Assembly (NCBI GenBank): GCA_041666525.1
Contig: JBAYGT010000001.1
Location: forward strand, 372,001 to 436,000
Length of the DNA: 64,000 nucleotides
Direction: 5' to 3'
From: JBAXTZ01 sp041666525
Lineage (GTDB): Bacteria; Bacillota; Negativicutes; JBAXTZ01
The position numbers and the translations under genes were made by a program. Of this stretch, positions 54,119 through 62,851 are shown piece after piece. The notes below the pieces were generated by a model. The model ran no database searches. It saw only the letters and a program-made list of their open reading frames with translations, and was not told the DNA's origin. Every line of letters begins with the position of its first letter. Position 1 is the stretch's first letter.

Positions 54119-55224
54119 AAAACCATCCTATACAAATTAACCATCTTTTCACACATCGCGCGAATAGAAAAATATTCTTCAACTTTTACTTTAGCCAGCA
54201 CGCCCATTTTTTGCGCCATTATCCGATCCTGTGCCAGCAATAGCATTCGCTCCGCAATGTCGTCGGCATTTAATTCGACTAAAAATCCAGCTTCACCATC
54301 TGTAACAATTTCGCTCTGGGCGCCGTTTTGCGTCGCAATTACCGGTTTCCCGCAAACCATAGCCTCGCATAGTACCTGCCCGAATGATTCCCGTAATCGT
54401 GATGGTTGAACGAGGACATCGATGCCGTTCATTATTTTTGCAATATCTTTGGTTGCTCCATAGAAAAAAACCTTATCAGTTAAACCTAACGTAGCAACTT
54501 TGGCGCGCATTTCAACTCCAAACTCACCTTCATCAGCACCGACCAGAACGAGGCTTGCAGCCAATGGTTGAGCCAGCGCAAAGGCATCTAACAAGATATC
54601 TGTTCCCTTGTCCGGTGAAATCCGGCCAACCGAGCCGAACAAAAGTGTCTCCGGCGCAATACCAAGTTCGTCGCGCAAAAATATTCCGGTGTAGTTCTTA
54701 AGTCCGTCGATATCGATGCCATTATAAACTGTAACAACTTTTTTTTCGCCAACCAATGGATTAAAATGAACAAATGACCGCCGCACAGTTTCGGACGGAC
54801 ATACTATAGCGGCAAGTCGTCCATACAACCATAACCGCACCCTGCTAGACTTACCGTGCCACTGTACCATATGAATCGTATTAAGAACGCGTACTCGTGA
54901 AAACAACAGGCTGGCAAACACCGCCAACCAACTAACCTTGTTATGATGCGTATGAATAATATTCAATTTTTCTTTAACAATTATCCAAACAATTGCTGCA
55001 ACGGTGATTAAATCAAAAGCGTTGATAAACGGCAAAGCGTAGGTTTTGAATTCATTACGAAAGCGTTCATAGGGAACCGTATTTCGACGCACAATAATTA
55101 CGACTGAACACCCGGCGTCACGCAATCCACAGGCTTGATTGTAAACATGTTGCTCGGCCCCCGTCCAAATATTAGTGCCAATCATCAGCGCCACACTCAG
55201 CGGTTGATTTACATTTTTTTGCAT
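54115..55224 (-). CDS. GT4 glycosyltransferase
   Basis: A 369-residue retaining GT-B enzyme: TGAEQHVYNQACGLRDAGCSV for the acceptor side, IIHTHHNKVSWLAVF, VYNGIDIDGLKNYTG, FGSVGRISPDKGTDILLDAF, and QPSRLRESFGQVLCEAMVCG with the EX7E pair. It lies between two GT9 genes with a 3-bp gap and a 4-bp overlap. Likely adds a hexose to the LPS core or O-chain. The ribosome site is weak, so coupling to the upstream gene is likely. Confidence 0.87.
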   Translation of the reverse strand: MQKNVNQPLSVALMIGTNIWTGAEQHVYNQACGLRDAGCSVVIIVRRNTVPYERFRNEFKTYALPFINAFDLITVAAIVWIIVKEKLNIIHTHHNKVSWLAVFASLLFSRVRVLNTIHMVQWHGKSSRVRLWLYGRLAAIVCPSETVRRSFVHFNPLVGEKKVVTVYNGIDIDGLKNYTGIFLRDELGIAPETLLFGSVGRISPDKGTDILLDAFALAQPLAASLVLVGADEGEFGVEMRAKVATLGLTDKVFFYGATKDIAKIMNGIDVLVQPSRLRESFGQVLCEAMVCGKPVIATQNGAQSEIVTDGEAGFLVELNADDIAERMLLLAQDRIMAQKMGVLAKVKVEEYFSIRAMCEKMVNLYRMVL

Positions 55225-55227
55225 AAT

Positions 55228-56289
55228 TTATACCCGCTTTTTTAGTAATGCCGCAGCTGCAATCAATACATCTTCTACAGAAATTTCCCGCAAACAAAAT
55301 TTCTCTGGACATTCTTCCGGTTTTTTTGCACACGGACTACACTCACGCATCGACCATATCGGTAAATAACTCGCTTGCAACGGATGCCAACGTCTGGGAA
55401 CAGTACAGCCATAAATCACTAGCGCTGGCACTTTTGTAGTAGATGCCACGTGAACTGTTCCGGTGCAGACGGAAATCAACAAGTCACTTTGCTCCAGCAT
55501 TGCCGCCATATCAATTATTGATGTCTGGCCACAAAAATTCCAACAACTCACTTCGGAACATGCAATTACTCTGTCAGCATATTCTCTTTCACTTGGTCCA
55601 CCAACAATAAAGCACGCTGCATTAAACTGTTGTGCCAGTATTCGTATCAATTCGCCAAATTTTTCTGGCTGCCAATCTTTGAGTGGAAAAGTTCCTTTTA
55701 CGCACAACGCAATTCGTATTTTTCCAGCTGGCAATTCGGACAATAGTACTTTAGCTGCAGTTTTGTTCGTTTCGGTTATCGTACCGACCGAAACATTCGC
55801 GGTTGTCTGCACTCCGGTAATTTGCGTTGCTACATCCAAAAAGTGTAACACACCGTGATCACGCGTTGGATCCAATCTTGTATGTACAACTTCGTTCGCT
55901 AATAATTTGCGCACAGTAGGTAACTCGCCAAAAATTCCATCCACCACTACTCGAATGGGAATGCGCGCAAAAAACATGTATAACAGCGAGCGCAGTTTTT
56001 GATCAAAACATATTGCCATATCATAATTCATGATTCTTAAGTCTTTGATAAATTCACTTGTCTCCGCCAAACTCATCTTGCCCGATTTGTAGTCCACGAC
56101 AATCACTTCGTCAAATAACGGGTTGTTTTCAACGACATCTTTTGCCGCTTTACGCACCATTACTGCAAATTTTGTACCGGGCCAAGCTTTTTTTAGCGCT
56201 GCCGCAGCGGCAGTAAACAATACTACATCCCCGAGATTAACCAGTATTGACAACAACACTTTTTTCGGTGCGGTTTTTACAGCCTTCAT
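55228..56289 (-). CDS. GT9 heptosyltransferase-like protein
   Basis: A 353-residue GT9: VLLSILVNLGDVVLFTAAAAAL opening, YDMAICFDQKLRSLLYMF, ALCVKGTFPLKDWQPEKFGEL, DMAAMLEQSDLLISVCTGTVHVAST, and a Cys-rich C-terminus CSPCAKKPEECPEKFC. ATG 56289 shares its first base with the stop codon of the upstream gene (TGATG), and GAGG is 5 nt upstream. Candidate heptosyl- or other core transferase. Confidence 0.87.
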   Translation of the reverse strand: MKAVKTAPKKVLLSILVNLGDVVLFTAAAAALKKAWPGTKFAVMVRKAAKDVVENNPLFDEVIVVDYKSGKMSLAETSEFIKDLRIMNYDMAICFDQKLRSLLYMFFARIPIRVVVDGIFGELPTVRKLLANEVVHTRLDPTRDHGVLHFLDVATQITGVQTTANVSVGTITETNKTAAKVLLSELPAGKIRIALCVKGTFPLKDWQPEKFGELIRILAQQFNAACFIVGGPSEREYADRVIACSEVSCWNFCGQTSIIDMAAMLEQSDLLISVCTGTVHVASTTKVPALVIYGCTVPRRWHPLQASYLPIWSMRECSPCAKKPEECPEKFCLREISVEDVLIAAAALLKKRV

Positions 56290-57422
56290 CAAATCCTCGC
56301 AATTCGCACAATATCATTAGCTATATTTTCTGGTGAATAATCAATTGTCACACGCGCAATTTCTTTGCAATAACCATCAATTTTTTTTTCCCAATTGTTC
56401 ACAAGCTGCTCCAACGCAATCTTTAGCTGTTGCTTATCTCCAGTTTTATAGACAACACCAAATTTGTACTCTGACAATAATTCCGGCCACACACTGTCAG
56501 CAATTACCACCGGTTTTTTTGCGCCAAGCGCTGTCAGTAATACTCCGGATCCATTTTGTTTATAGCGATCATTTGCATACGGCACAACTAACGCGTCGAA
56601 ACCATCAACAAAAGCGTTCCATTCTTCACCGTAATACTTCCCCCAAGTGAAAACTACATTATCCAATCCAGAAAATCGGTTTTCCACTTCTAATAATTCC
56701 TGTTTTTCTTTTGGATTTAAAGCTGCCATTTGCACGGTAAGCTTTACTTTTTTATTAAAACTGCATTCAGAGAAAACTTGCAAAAACCCTGCCATGTCTT
56801 TTTCACGACGGTATTGACCAATGAAACCTAAATGCAAGCTACTGCCAGCAACAACTTTGTGTTGCGATTTTGTTGCTGCAATATACAAAGACATACGGGC
56901 GCTGAAAAGATTCGGGCAATTCATACCGCTTTTCTGTCCGGTCACCGAAAAATTCACAAGCCGAATATTGCCATATCGCTCGAGCTTCTTTGCTTCCCCC
57001 GCAAAGGATTTCAGCTCGTGTTCAGCCACTCCAATTACTCCGAACAACACTGGTATCACCGCTCGACGCAGGACGCTTTTATTCAACGATCGCAAAAATC
57101 TATATGTAACCATAGGAAATAATATAGCATCATAATTCCCCGAACGAGACAATGCGTACACTTGTTTGTACCATTTTAAGCGGTTCAGTTCACGTTTACA
57201 TGACAGCAACAGCTTACGCCACCCTTTCGCGCCGGCATAACTTATACCGGAACCTTTAAGCCGCTTTACTTGCAGTCCATAAGAATCTTTTAATTCCGCG
57301 CCTTCGGGAACAAACAACTCCACTACGTGTCCAGTTTGTCGCAATCCGTTGATAATCTGACGGTCATGTTCAATCTCATGTCCACCAGCCCCGACAATCG
57401 TTTCAATTATTGCAAACCTCAT
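56289..57422 (-). CDS. GT-B (GT4-like) glycosyltransferase
   Basis: A 377-residue protein opening FAIIETIVGAGGHEIEHDRQI, with a donor domain GSSLHLGFIGQYRREKDMAGFL, DALVVPYANDRYKQNGSGVLLTAL and the EX7E-like region replaced by KQNGSGVLLTALGAKKP. The family fit is to GT4 but with low conservation of the acidic pair, so the exact family is open. It overlaps both neighbours by one to four bases, within the core island. Confidence 0.76.
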   Translation of the reverse strand: MRFAIIETIVGAGGHEIEHDRQIINGLRQTGHVVELFVPEGAELKDSYGLQVKRLKGSGISYAGAKGWRKLLLSCKRELNRLKWYKQVYALSRSGNYDAILFPMVTYRFLRSLNKSVLRRAVIPVLFGVIGVAEHELKSFAGEAKKLERYGNIRLVNFSVTGQKSGMNCPNLFSARMSLYIAATKSQHKVVAGSSLHLGFIGQYRREKDMAGFLQVFSECSFNKKVKLTVQMAALNPKEKQELLEVENRFSGLDNVVFTWGKYYGEEWNAFVDGFDALVVPYANDRYKQNGSGVLLTALGAKKPVVIADSVWPELLSEYKFGVVYKTGDKQQLKIALEQLVNNWEKKIDGYCKEIARVTIDYSPENIANDIVRIARI

Positions 57423-58168
57423 ACCAGTTCCCTCTGCAAAAAAATCATTTTAAGATATTTTGCGAAAGTATAAAAACCGTGCAGAACCGCCATGATAAAG
57501 CCTATTTTACCATCTCGAAAACCTTGACGTAAAATATATGCCTGAAAGAAAGAAAACGGCGCTCTAAGCGCCAAATCGGCAAACCCTGCTTTCTTACCAT
57601 CTGCGATATTTTTTTGCGCCATCATTGTAGTATAGCGATTGAAAGTAATGAAATATTTGTCCCAGTTTTGATAAGTAAAATGAAGCAACAAGCCATTCAG
57701 TTTGCGTCTGGGCAGATTGACTACCGGGTGTTCATGTACTATTCCCTCCCAAGTAACTGATCCTTGGGGATAAAGACGATGCGACCAATCCGGTTTAAAT
57801 ACACCATATCCCAACTTCATACCCATAACATAGTTTTGCCGAAGTACCTCAAACGAGTTGTTTTGCAAGCCTATTGTTGCCGCTTTAATGCTTAGTGCCA
57901 GTTCAGGTGTGACCCTTTCATCAGCATCAAGATAAAAAACCCACTCACAATCAGTACAAGTCAATGCAAAATTCCGTTGAGCGGCAAACCCTTGCTCAAA
58001 GGAATTTTGGAAAACTTTTGCTCCCATTTGTTCAGCAATTCGCACTGTTTCATCGTTACTAAACGAATCTACTACAATTATCTCATCGGCGAATCTGGCG
58101 CTTAAAATACATTGCTCAATATTGGTTTGCTCGTTATATGTCAATATCAATACTGCAAGTCGGTTCAT
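57419..58168 (-). CDS. WaaE/KdtX-like GT2 glycosyltransferase
   Basis: A 249-residue GT2 enzyme: LAVLILTYNEQTNIEQCI, IIVVDSFSNDETVRIAEQMGA, FAAQRNFALTCTDCEWVFYLDADERVTPEL, HRLYPQGSVTWEGIVHEHP. This is the layout of WaaE/KdtX, which adds beta-1,4-glucose to heptose I of the LPS inner core. It is coupled by 4-bp overlap to the following gene and lies 15 bp after a GT9 gene, which supports an inner-core job. ATG 58168 is used. Confidence 0.86.
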   Translation of the reverse strand: MNRLAVLILTYNEQTNIEQCILSARFADEIIVVDSFSNDETVRIAEQMGAKVFQNSFEQGFAAQRNFALTCTDCEWVFYLDADERVTPELALSIKAATIGLQNNSFEVLRQNYVMGMKLGYGVFKPDWSHRLYPQGSVTWEGIVHEHPVVNLPRRKLNGLLLHFTYQNWDKYFITFNRYTTMMAQKNIADGKKAGFADLALRAPFSFFQAYILRQGFRDGKIGFIMAVLHGFYTFAKYLKMIFLQRELV

Positions 58169-58183
58169 TTATTTCTCCCTAAT

Positions 58184-59167
58184 TTACGCCAACATCTCTT
58201 TGACTGCGTTAATTATTGCTGAATTGTCGATAATTTCCAAACACTTTTTGTCACAATCATCAATCCGGCCCCAACAAGGTGAACACTTAACACCGGCATA
58301 AAAATTCTTGGTATTTTCATTATCTGCTCCCCATAAATCAGGGTGATTGGCGCCAAAAAGTCCAACTGTCTTTGTTTTCAACGCAACAGCCATATGCATC
58401 GGTCCGGTATCAACCGATAGCATAACATCCGCTGCTTTTATCAACGCTGCAAGCTGCGTGAGCGATAAATTTCCGGCAAGTACGACTGCCTGTTTTCCTG
58501 AATTTATTTTATCCAGCACTTCACGCTGTGCAGAGCTACCAATAATAAACACGGTTCCTAACCTGCACAAGCTTCTTAATAAATCTTTCCCTTTAGAAAT
58601 TGTGAGGCTACGATTTTCAAAATTGCTAAGCGGACAAAAAATTATTTTCTTTGCACTGTCATCAATAAATATCTGTTCATTAACATATTTAATGTCCGTA
58701 ACCGAAACGACCAAACTGGTACTTGAATCGAATTGTTGCGAGCTCAACGGTGCAAGCACTCGCAACTGATTCTTAGCTTCGTATTGGATACATGGATGCT
58801 TATCAACCGTATCTGTCAAAAATAATTGTGCATGTTGAGCATTATAACCGCAGCGTCGTTTAATTCCAGCTAACCAGCTAATCAGCGCTCCGCGCAACGC
58901 ATAATTCGTACAAACCGCCAAATCATAATGTTCTCGGCGCAAGCGGCGTGCCATAGAAACAATGCCTTTGATGCCGCTATCAACATTTTTTTTGTCATAT
59001 ACAATTACGTTATCGACATTAACATCCATCTCAGCTATCGGTTTCACCGCTGGAACTACCAGCATATCTATTTTTGCTGAAGAATAAATAGTCTTCAACG
59101 CCTGCGTAAGCGGAGTACGCATAATACCATCGCCAATCGATGCCAAATTTATCACAAGTATTCTCAT
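58184..59167 (-). CDS. GT9 heptosyltransferase-like protein
   Basis: A 327-residue GT9: MRILVINLASIGDGIMRTPLT, HYDLAVCTNYALRGALISW, ELAALIKAADVMLSVDTGPMHMAV and the Cys-rich end CSPCWGRIDDCDKKC. ATG 59167 is chosen over a TTG one codon earlier; GGAG is about 8 nt upstream. Together with the next two genes it forms the GT9 set closest to the heptose synthesis genes. Confidence 0.87.
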   Translation of the reverse strand: MRILVINLASIGDGIMRTPLTQALKTIYSSAKIDMLVVPAVKPIAEMDVNVDNVIVYDKKNVDSGIKGIVSMARRLRREHYDLAVCTNYALRGALISWLAGIKRRCGYNAQHAQLFLTDTVDKHPCIQYEAKNQLRVLAPLSSQQFDSSTSLVVSVTDIKYVNEQIFIDDSAKKIIFCPLSNFENRSLTISKGKDLLRSLCRLGTVFIIGSSAQREVLDKINSGKQAVVLAGNLSLTQLAALIKAADVMLSVDTGPMHMAVALKTKTVGLFGANHPDLWGADNENTKNFYAGVKCSPCWGRIDDCDKKCLEIIDNSAIINAVKEMLA

Positions 59168-59211
59168 CAACGCGCTCCAAAAACAATCTTTTGTTCAATA
59201 TCGCTTTTCCG

Positions 59212-60201
59212 CTAAATCAGCTTAACAACTTCTTCAACATCAATATGTTCATTATCTATACCACGTTCAGATGGCTTATAAGCTTTTATCACTTTAGTAT
59301 TTTTGCCTTGCGGCATACAACGACTAAGATGATCTTTGTCAAAACCAAACAACGCGATTGTCGGGGTTCCTAACGCATCGGCAATATGCATCGGCCCGGT
59401 ATCAATAGTTACGAACTGCTTACATTCACTCAGTAATGCCGCCATTTCATTCATGTTCAATTGCCCGGAAATGTTAATAATATCATTACTATAATCACTA
59501 CACAAAGAATCAATATAATCTTTTTGTGCAGCGGCGCCGATGGCGTAAACTGCGCCATATTTCATTTTCAACGCTTTAATAATAGGACTGAATTTTTCAC
59601 CGGGAATATTTCGATGCGGACCACTGGCATAGGTAGAACCGCTCATACAGACAACTGCATAATTTTCAGGGAGCTTCAAACGCTTCTTTAGCGGTTGAAA
59701 AACTCCTTCGGGTGCCACCAAATCGGCGCTAGTCGAAAAATCCACCGGTAGCCCCAGTCTGGCTAAAGAGTATAGGTAATGTTTAATAATATTCGTTGTA
59801 CGATCTTCAATAGCGTATTTATCGATCGCGTTAGAAAAGAAATTCTTTCCCATTCTGCTCATAGTATTTCCGGTTTTGCGTTTTGCCATCGATAAAAACG
59901 CCATTACTACAGTCGGGCTTTTGGCCACCGCCACAGCTAAATCATAGCGGGTACGCCAAAATTTCATGAACATCCCGCATTCGTGAAAGAATTTTTTCAA
60001 ACCGCGATCTTTGCTATGAATATATACCTTATCAATGTATGGCGACATCTGCCAAATATCCGCTACTGAATAGGGAACGTACGCATCTACTACGCAAGTC
60101 GGGTTCAATCGCTTGAGTTCTTTTGCAATAACTGTAGCTACCGCTGAATCGCCTAATGTTTTCCAGCGGCTTATCAATAACACTTTGTCGAATTTCAGCA
60201 T
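59212..60201 (-). CDS. GT9 heptosyltransferase-like protein
   Basis: A 329-residue GT9: VLLISRWKTLGDSAVATVIAKEL, YDLAVAVAKSPTVVMAFLSM, CMSGSTYASGPHRNIPGEKF, EMAALLSECKQFVTIDTGPMHIADALG. No cysteine-rich tail. Its ATG shares one base with the stop of the upstream GT9 gene (TAATG), and a 44-bp gap follows its stop. Confidence 0.86.
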   Translation of the reverse strand: MLKFDKVLLISRWKTLGDSAVATVIAKELKRLNPTCVVDAYVPYSVADIWQMSPYIDKVYIHSKDRGLKKFFHECGMFMKFWRTRYDLAVAVAKSPTVVMAFLSMAKRKTGNTMSRMGKNFFSNAIDKYAIEDRTTNIIKHYLYSLARLGLPVDFSTSADLVAPEGVFQPLKKRLKLPENYAVVCMSGSTYASGPHRNIPGEKFSPIIKALKMKYGAVYAIGAAAQKDYIDSLCSDYSNDIINISGQLNMNEMAALLSECKQFVTIDTGPMHIADALGTPTIALFGFDKDHLSRCMPQGKNTKVIKAYKPSERGIDNEHIDVEEVVKLI

Positions 60202-61229
60202 TACCCCTCCAAAAAACGAGAATACACCAAGTCCGCGCTAATGTCCGCCATACATTCTTTCCCAAGTGAACATACACGTTGCATACACTCTTTGCGCTCG
60301 CATACGGTTTGTAAAACAACATTATTGTTGCCATACGGCCCAGTGCGGCGAAATTTCGACGGACCGAACAGAACAATTACGCGTGTACCCACAGCCGCGG
60401 CTAAATGCACTGGTCCAGAATCATTACCTACGAACACCTTCGCCTTACTAATTATATAAGCTAGCTCTTTTAACGAGGTTTTGCCGACTAAATTGACGAT
60501 TGATTTAGGGGGTATAGCTGAAAGCTGAAAACTGAAAGCTGATATTAGCTCTTCCGCAAGACTGGTTTCGTTGGGTGCACCAACTATTACCGGGGTTATT
60601 CCGTTCTCAGCAAAACACGCCGCCAGTTCACCAAAATAGCGCGCTGGCCAGCATTTGGTCTGCCAGATTGAGCCGGGAGCTAGTACTACTAATCTATCTT
60701 TTTCAATATCCAATCCGCTTTCTATACAAATGCTTCTGGCTGCTGTTTTCTCTGGCTCGGAAAAGCCAATTCCAAAATCAGCAGTCCCCTCTGGCAACTC
60801 TATTCCTAGCACTCGCGGTACATCTAAATAACGTTCTACCACGTGCGCATTTCGATATGCGCCTTGTGTCCGCTTGCTTACCAGCCAACTACCCTCACGA
60901 AGATTATACCAGCCGATTTTTCTCGCCGCCCGTGCAAAAAAAACAATAGCAGCGCTTTTAAATAACCCCTGCAAATCAATACAAAAATCATAGCGCTGCT
61001 TTCTCAATAACTTAATAAATAATGCCAGATACTCTAGATTGGTTTTTTTCTTTTTCTCAAAAACAATTATCTCATCGATATATCGATGATTCTCAAGCAA
61101 CGCCTTAGCTGCCGGCTCCACGACCCAAGAAATTTTAGCATTCTGCCATTTTTTCTTAAGCGCGGCAGCAACAGGCATTGCATGAATAACATCACCGACT
61201 GAACTTAGCTTTACTATCAAAAAACGCAT
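60201..61229 (-). CDS. GT9 heptosyltransferase I-like protein (WaaC type)
   Basis: A 342-residue GT9 most like WaaC: MRFLIVKLSSVGDVIHAMPV, WVVEPAAKALLENH, YDFCIDLQGLFKSAAIVFFARA, VLAPGSIWQTKCWPARYFGELA, ELAYIISKAKVFVGNDSGPVHLAA and a Cys-rich end CERKECMQRVCSLGKEC. WaaC adds the first heptose to Kdo. An extra peptide SAFSFQLSAIPPKS before VNLVGKTSLKEL is encoded by a 7-bp tandem repeat. It is the first gene of the glycosyltransferase island behind a palindromic promoter region. Confidence 0.87.
   Translation of the reverse strand: MRFLIVKLSSVGDVIHAMPVAAALKKKWQNAKISWVVEPAAKALLENHRYIDEIIVFEKKKKTNLEYLALFIKLLRKQRYDFCIDLQGLFKSAAIVFFARAARKIGWYNLREGSWLVSKRTQGAYRNAHVVERYLDVPRVLGIELPEGTADFGIGFSEPEKTAARSICIESGLDIEKDRLVVLAPGSIWQTKCWPARYFGELAACFAENGITPVIVGAPNETSLAEELISAFSFQLSAIPPKSIVNLVGKTSLKELAYIISKAKVFVGNDSGPVHLAAAVGTRVIVLFGPSKFRRTGPYGNNNVVLQTVCERKECMQRVCSLGKECMADISADLVYSRFLEG
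60516..60543. repeat. four-copy 7-bp tandem repeat inside a GT9 gene
   Basis: AGCTGAA, AGCTGAA, AACTGAA and AGCTGAT (plus strand), 28 bp, coding for part of an extra loop in the WaaC-like protein. Same copy number and unit length as the array in rfbG, but a different unit. Confidence 0.8.
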
Positions 61230-61246
61230 ATTACTCCAAAACCAAA

Positions 61247-61289
61247 GCCTTTGTGGTAATTATACCACAAAGGCTCTCATGATTTGCAA
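61247..61289 (-). promoter_or_regulatory. palindrome with embedded promoter before the glycosyltransferase island
   Basis: A perfect 12-bp inverted repeat, GCCTTTGTGGTA / TACCACAAAGGC (61247-61258, 61263-61274), with a 4-nt centre. On the minus strand the centre contains TATAAT with an extended TG before it, and TTGCAA lies 19 bp upstream. It may be a promoter under an operator, or a terminator of rfaE2 (only a broken T-run follows). Confidence 0.5.
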
Positions 61290-61300
61290 TATTTTCAGGT

Positions 61301-61786
61301 TCACTGCTGTTGCGCCGCCACCCGCTGCATTTTTTCGATAATGTTGGTAGTTGAGCGCCCTTCAACCAAAGAAACAAATTCAACCCTACCGCCGTAACTC
61401 TCTACCAGTGTTTTTTCCGGAAAATCTACACCAAGATAATCGCCCCCCTTAACATATACCGAGGGCTTGAGCTCTTGAATCAACTCAGAGGCAGTGCGTT
61501 CGCCAAAAAATACTACAAAGTCAACTGCCGATAAACCAGAAACTACTTCCGCACGATCGTTTTCACTATTTACCGGACGCAAATCGCCTTTGAAAGATTT
61601 TACCGACGCATCTGTATTTAAACCTAAAATCATTATGTCACCATATTTTTTTGCAGCATTCAAATAACGAACATGGCCGGCATGTAATATATCAAAGCAA
61701 CCGTTAGAAAAAACCACTGTGTTTCCGTTCGATTTTAATTCATCACATAGCTGCTGCGCAACTTTACGTGAAATCAATTTATTCAT
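61301..61786 (-). CDS. rfaE2: D-glycero-beta-D-manno-heptose 1-phosphate adenylyltransferase
   Basis: A 161-residue nucleotidyltransferase making ADP-heptose. VVFSNGCFDILHAGHVRYL is the HxGH-type motif, followed by LGLNTDASVKSFKG, RPVNSENDRAEVVSGL and VKGGDYLG; all typical of RfaE2/HldC. ATG 61786 has GGAG 5 nt upstream; the longer frame is unsupported. With rfaE1 25 bp upstream it represents the split form of the bifunctional HldE of Escherichia coli. gmhA, gmhB and hldD are not in the window. Confidence 0.92.
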   Translation of the reverse strand: MNKLISRKVAQQLCDELKSNGNTVVFSNGCFDILHAGHVRYLNAAKKYGDIMILGLNTDASVKSFKGDLRPVNSENDRAEVVSGLSAVDFVVFFGERTASELIQELKPSVYVKGGDYLGVDFPEKTLVESYGGRVEFVSLVEGRSTTNIIEKMQRVAAQQQ

Positions 61787-61811
61787 AAACTCCACACTCC
61801 TTAATCCAGTG

Positions 61812-62813
61812 TCACTCAAACTGCTCGATAACTGTTCGCAATTCCTCAACAGTTAAAGTAGCCGTACCCATTTTCCGTACAACGACTCCAGCAGCGTAAT
61901 TGGCTATTTTTGCAGCATCTACAATATTCGCCCCGGCCGAGATTGCTAAAGCCGCCACCATCGTCAAGGTGTCGCCGGCACCATTAACATCATAAATCTC
62001 GCTTTTGTCCCTGACCGGAATGTGGTCAACCACTTTTTCCTGAATGACCATAACACCTTCAGTACCCAAACTAATCAAAGCGGCTTTGGCGTTTAACTGA
62101 ACGCGCAATTTTTCACCGGCAACAATCAAATCTTCCTTTTCTGCAAATTCTTCAACACCGGCAAACGCCGCCAGCTCTGACTCATTTTGCTTAATATAGC
62201 TAATGTTTGAATAATTCGTAATTGCATAACGCGAGTCAACAAAACTGGGTATTCGATATTTGTTACATTCATCGATAATCGTACACGCGGAAGAATTATT
62301 TAACGTGCCATTACCATAATCACTCAAAATAACCACATCCATATTCGGAATAATTTTTGTAATCATTTTAGCCAGTTCAAACGCCTCGTTTTTGGGAAAA
62401 CCATTTTTCGGAACCCTGTCTATTCTGACGATGTGTTGCCGTACTACTGCGTGATCCCAAGCCATAATCCGTTGTTTGGAAATGGTGTGCTCGAGTGGTG
62501 TTTTTACTATAAATTCGGTGTTCACTCCAAATTTGCACATTTCGCTAACCAATTGCTCACCGGCACTATCTTCGCCGATTATGCCTCCGGCAAAAATTCT
62601 CGCGCCAAGCACCGCTCCGTTATGAATTACGTTAGCAGCAGCTCCTAAAAGCGTTTTCTCTTCCGTCGGTTCTAGTACAAGTACCGGCGCTTCACGTGAA
62701 ATCCTCGCTATGTGTCCGTCTAAATAAATATCTGCGGTCAAATCGCCAACAACAAGTACCCGCTTGTCATGCCATTTTGAAATTAGTTTTACTAATTTTT
62801 CCTTCATCCGCAT
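61812..62813 (-). CDS. rfaE1: D-glycero-beta-D-manno-heptose-7-phosphate kinase
   Basis: A PfkB-family kinase of about 333 residues. RVLVVGDLTADIYLDGHIARIS opens the fold, LGAAANVIHNGAVLGA is the substrate lid region, VVILSDYGNG is conserved, and DVNGAGDTLTMVAALAISAG holds the GAGD anion hole with the catalytic Asp (Asn in place of the usual Thr). It phosphorylates C1 of heptose 7-phosphate. The start could be ATG 62813 or 62807; neither has a clear ribosome site. It is followed by rfaE2 and preceded by the LtaS-like gene. Confidence 0.9.
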   Translation of the reverse strand: MRMKEKLVKLISKWHDKRVLVVGDLTADIYLDGHIARISREAPVLVLEPTEEKTLLGAAANVIHNGAVLGARIFAGGIIGEDSAGEQLVSEMCKFGVNTEFIVKTPLEHTISKQRIMAWDHAVVRQHIVRIDRVPKNGFPKNEAFELAKMITKIIPNMDVVILSDYGNGTLNNSSACTIIDECNKYRIPSFVDSRYAITNYSNISYIKQNESELAAFAGVEEFAEKEDLIVAGEKLRVQLNAKAALISLGTEGVMVIQEKVVDHIPVRDKSEIYDVNGAGDTLTMVAALAISAGANIVDAAKIANYAAGVVVRKMGTATLTVEELRTVIEQFE

Positions 62814-62851
62814 ATCACCATCATCTTCCACAGTTTTCAATAGTCAAAAAA

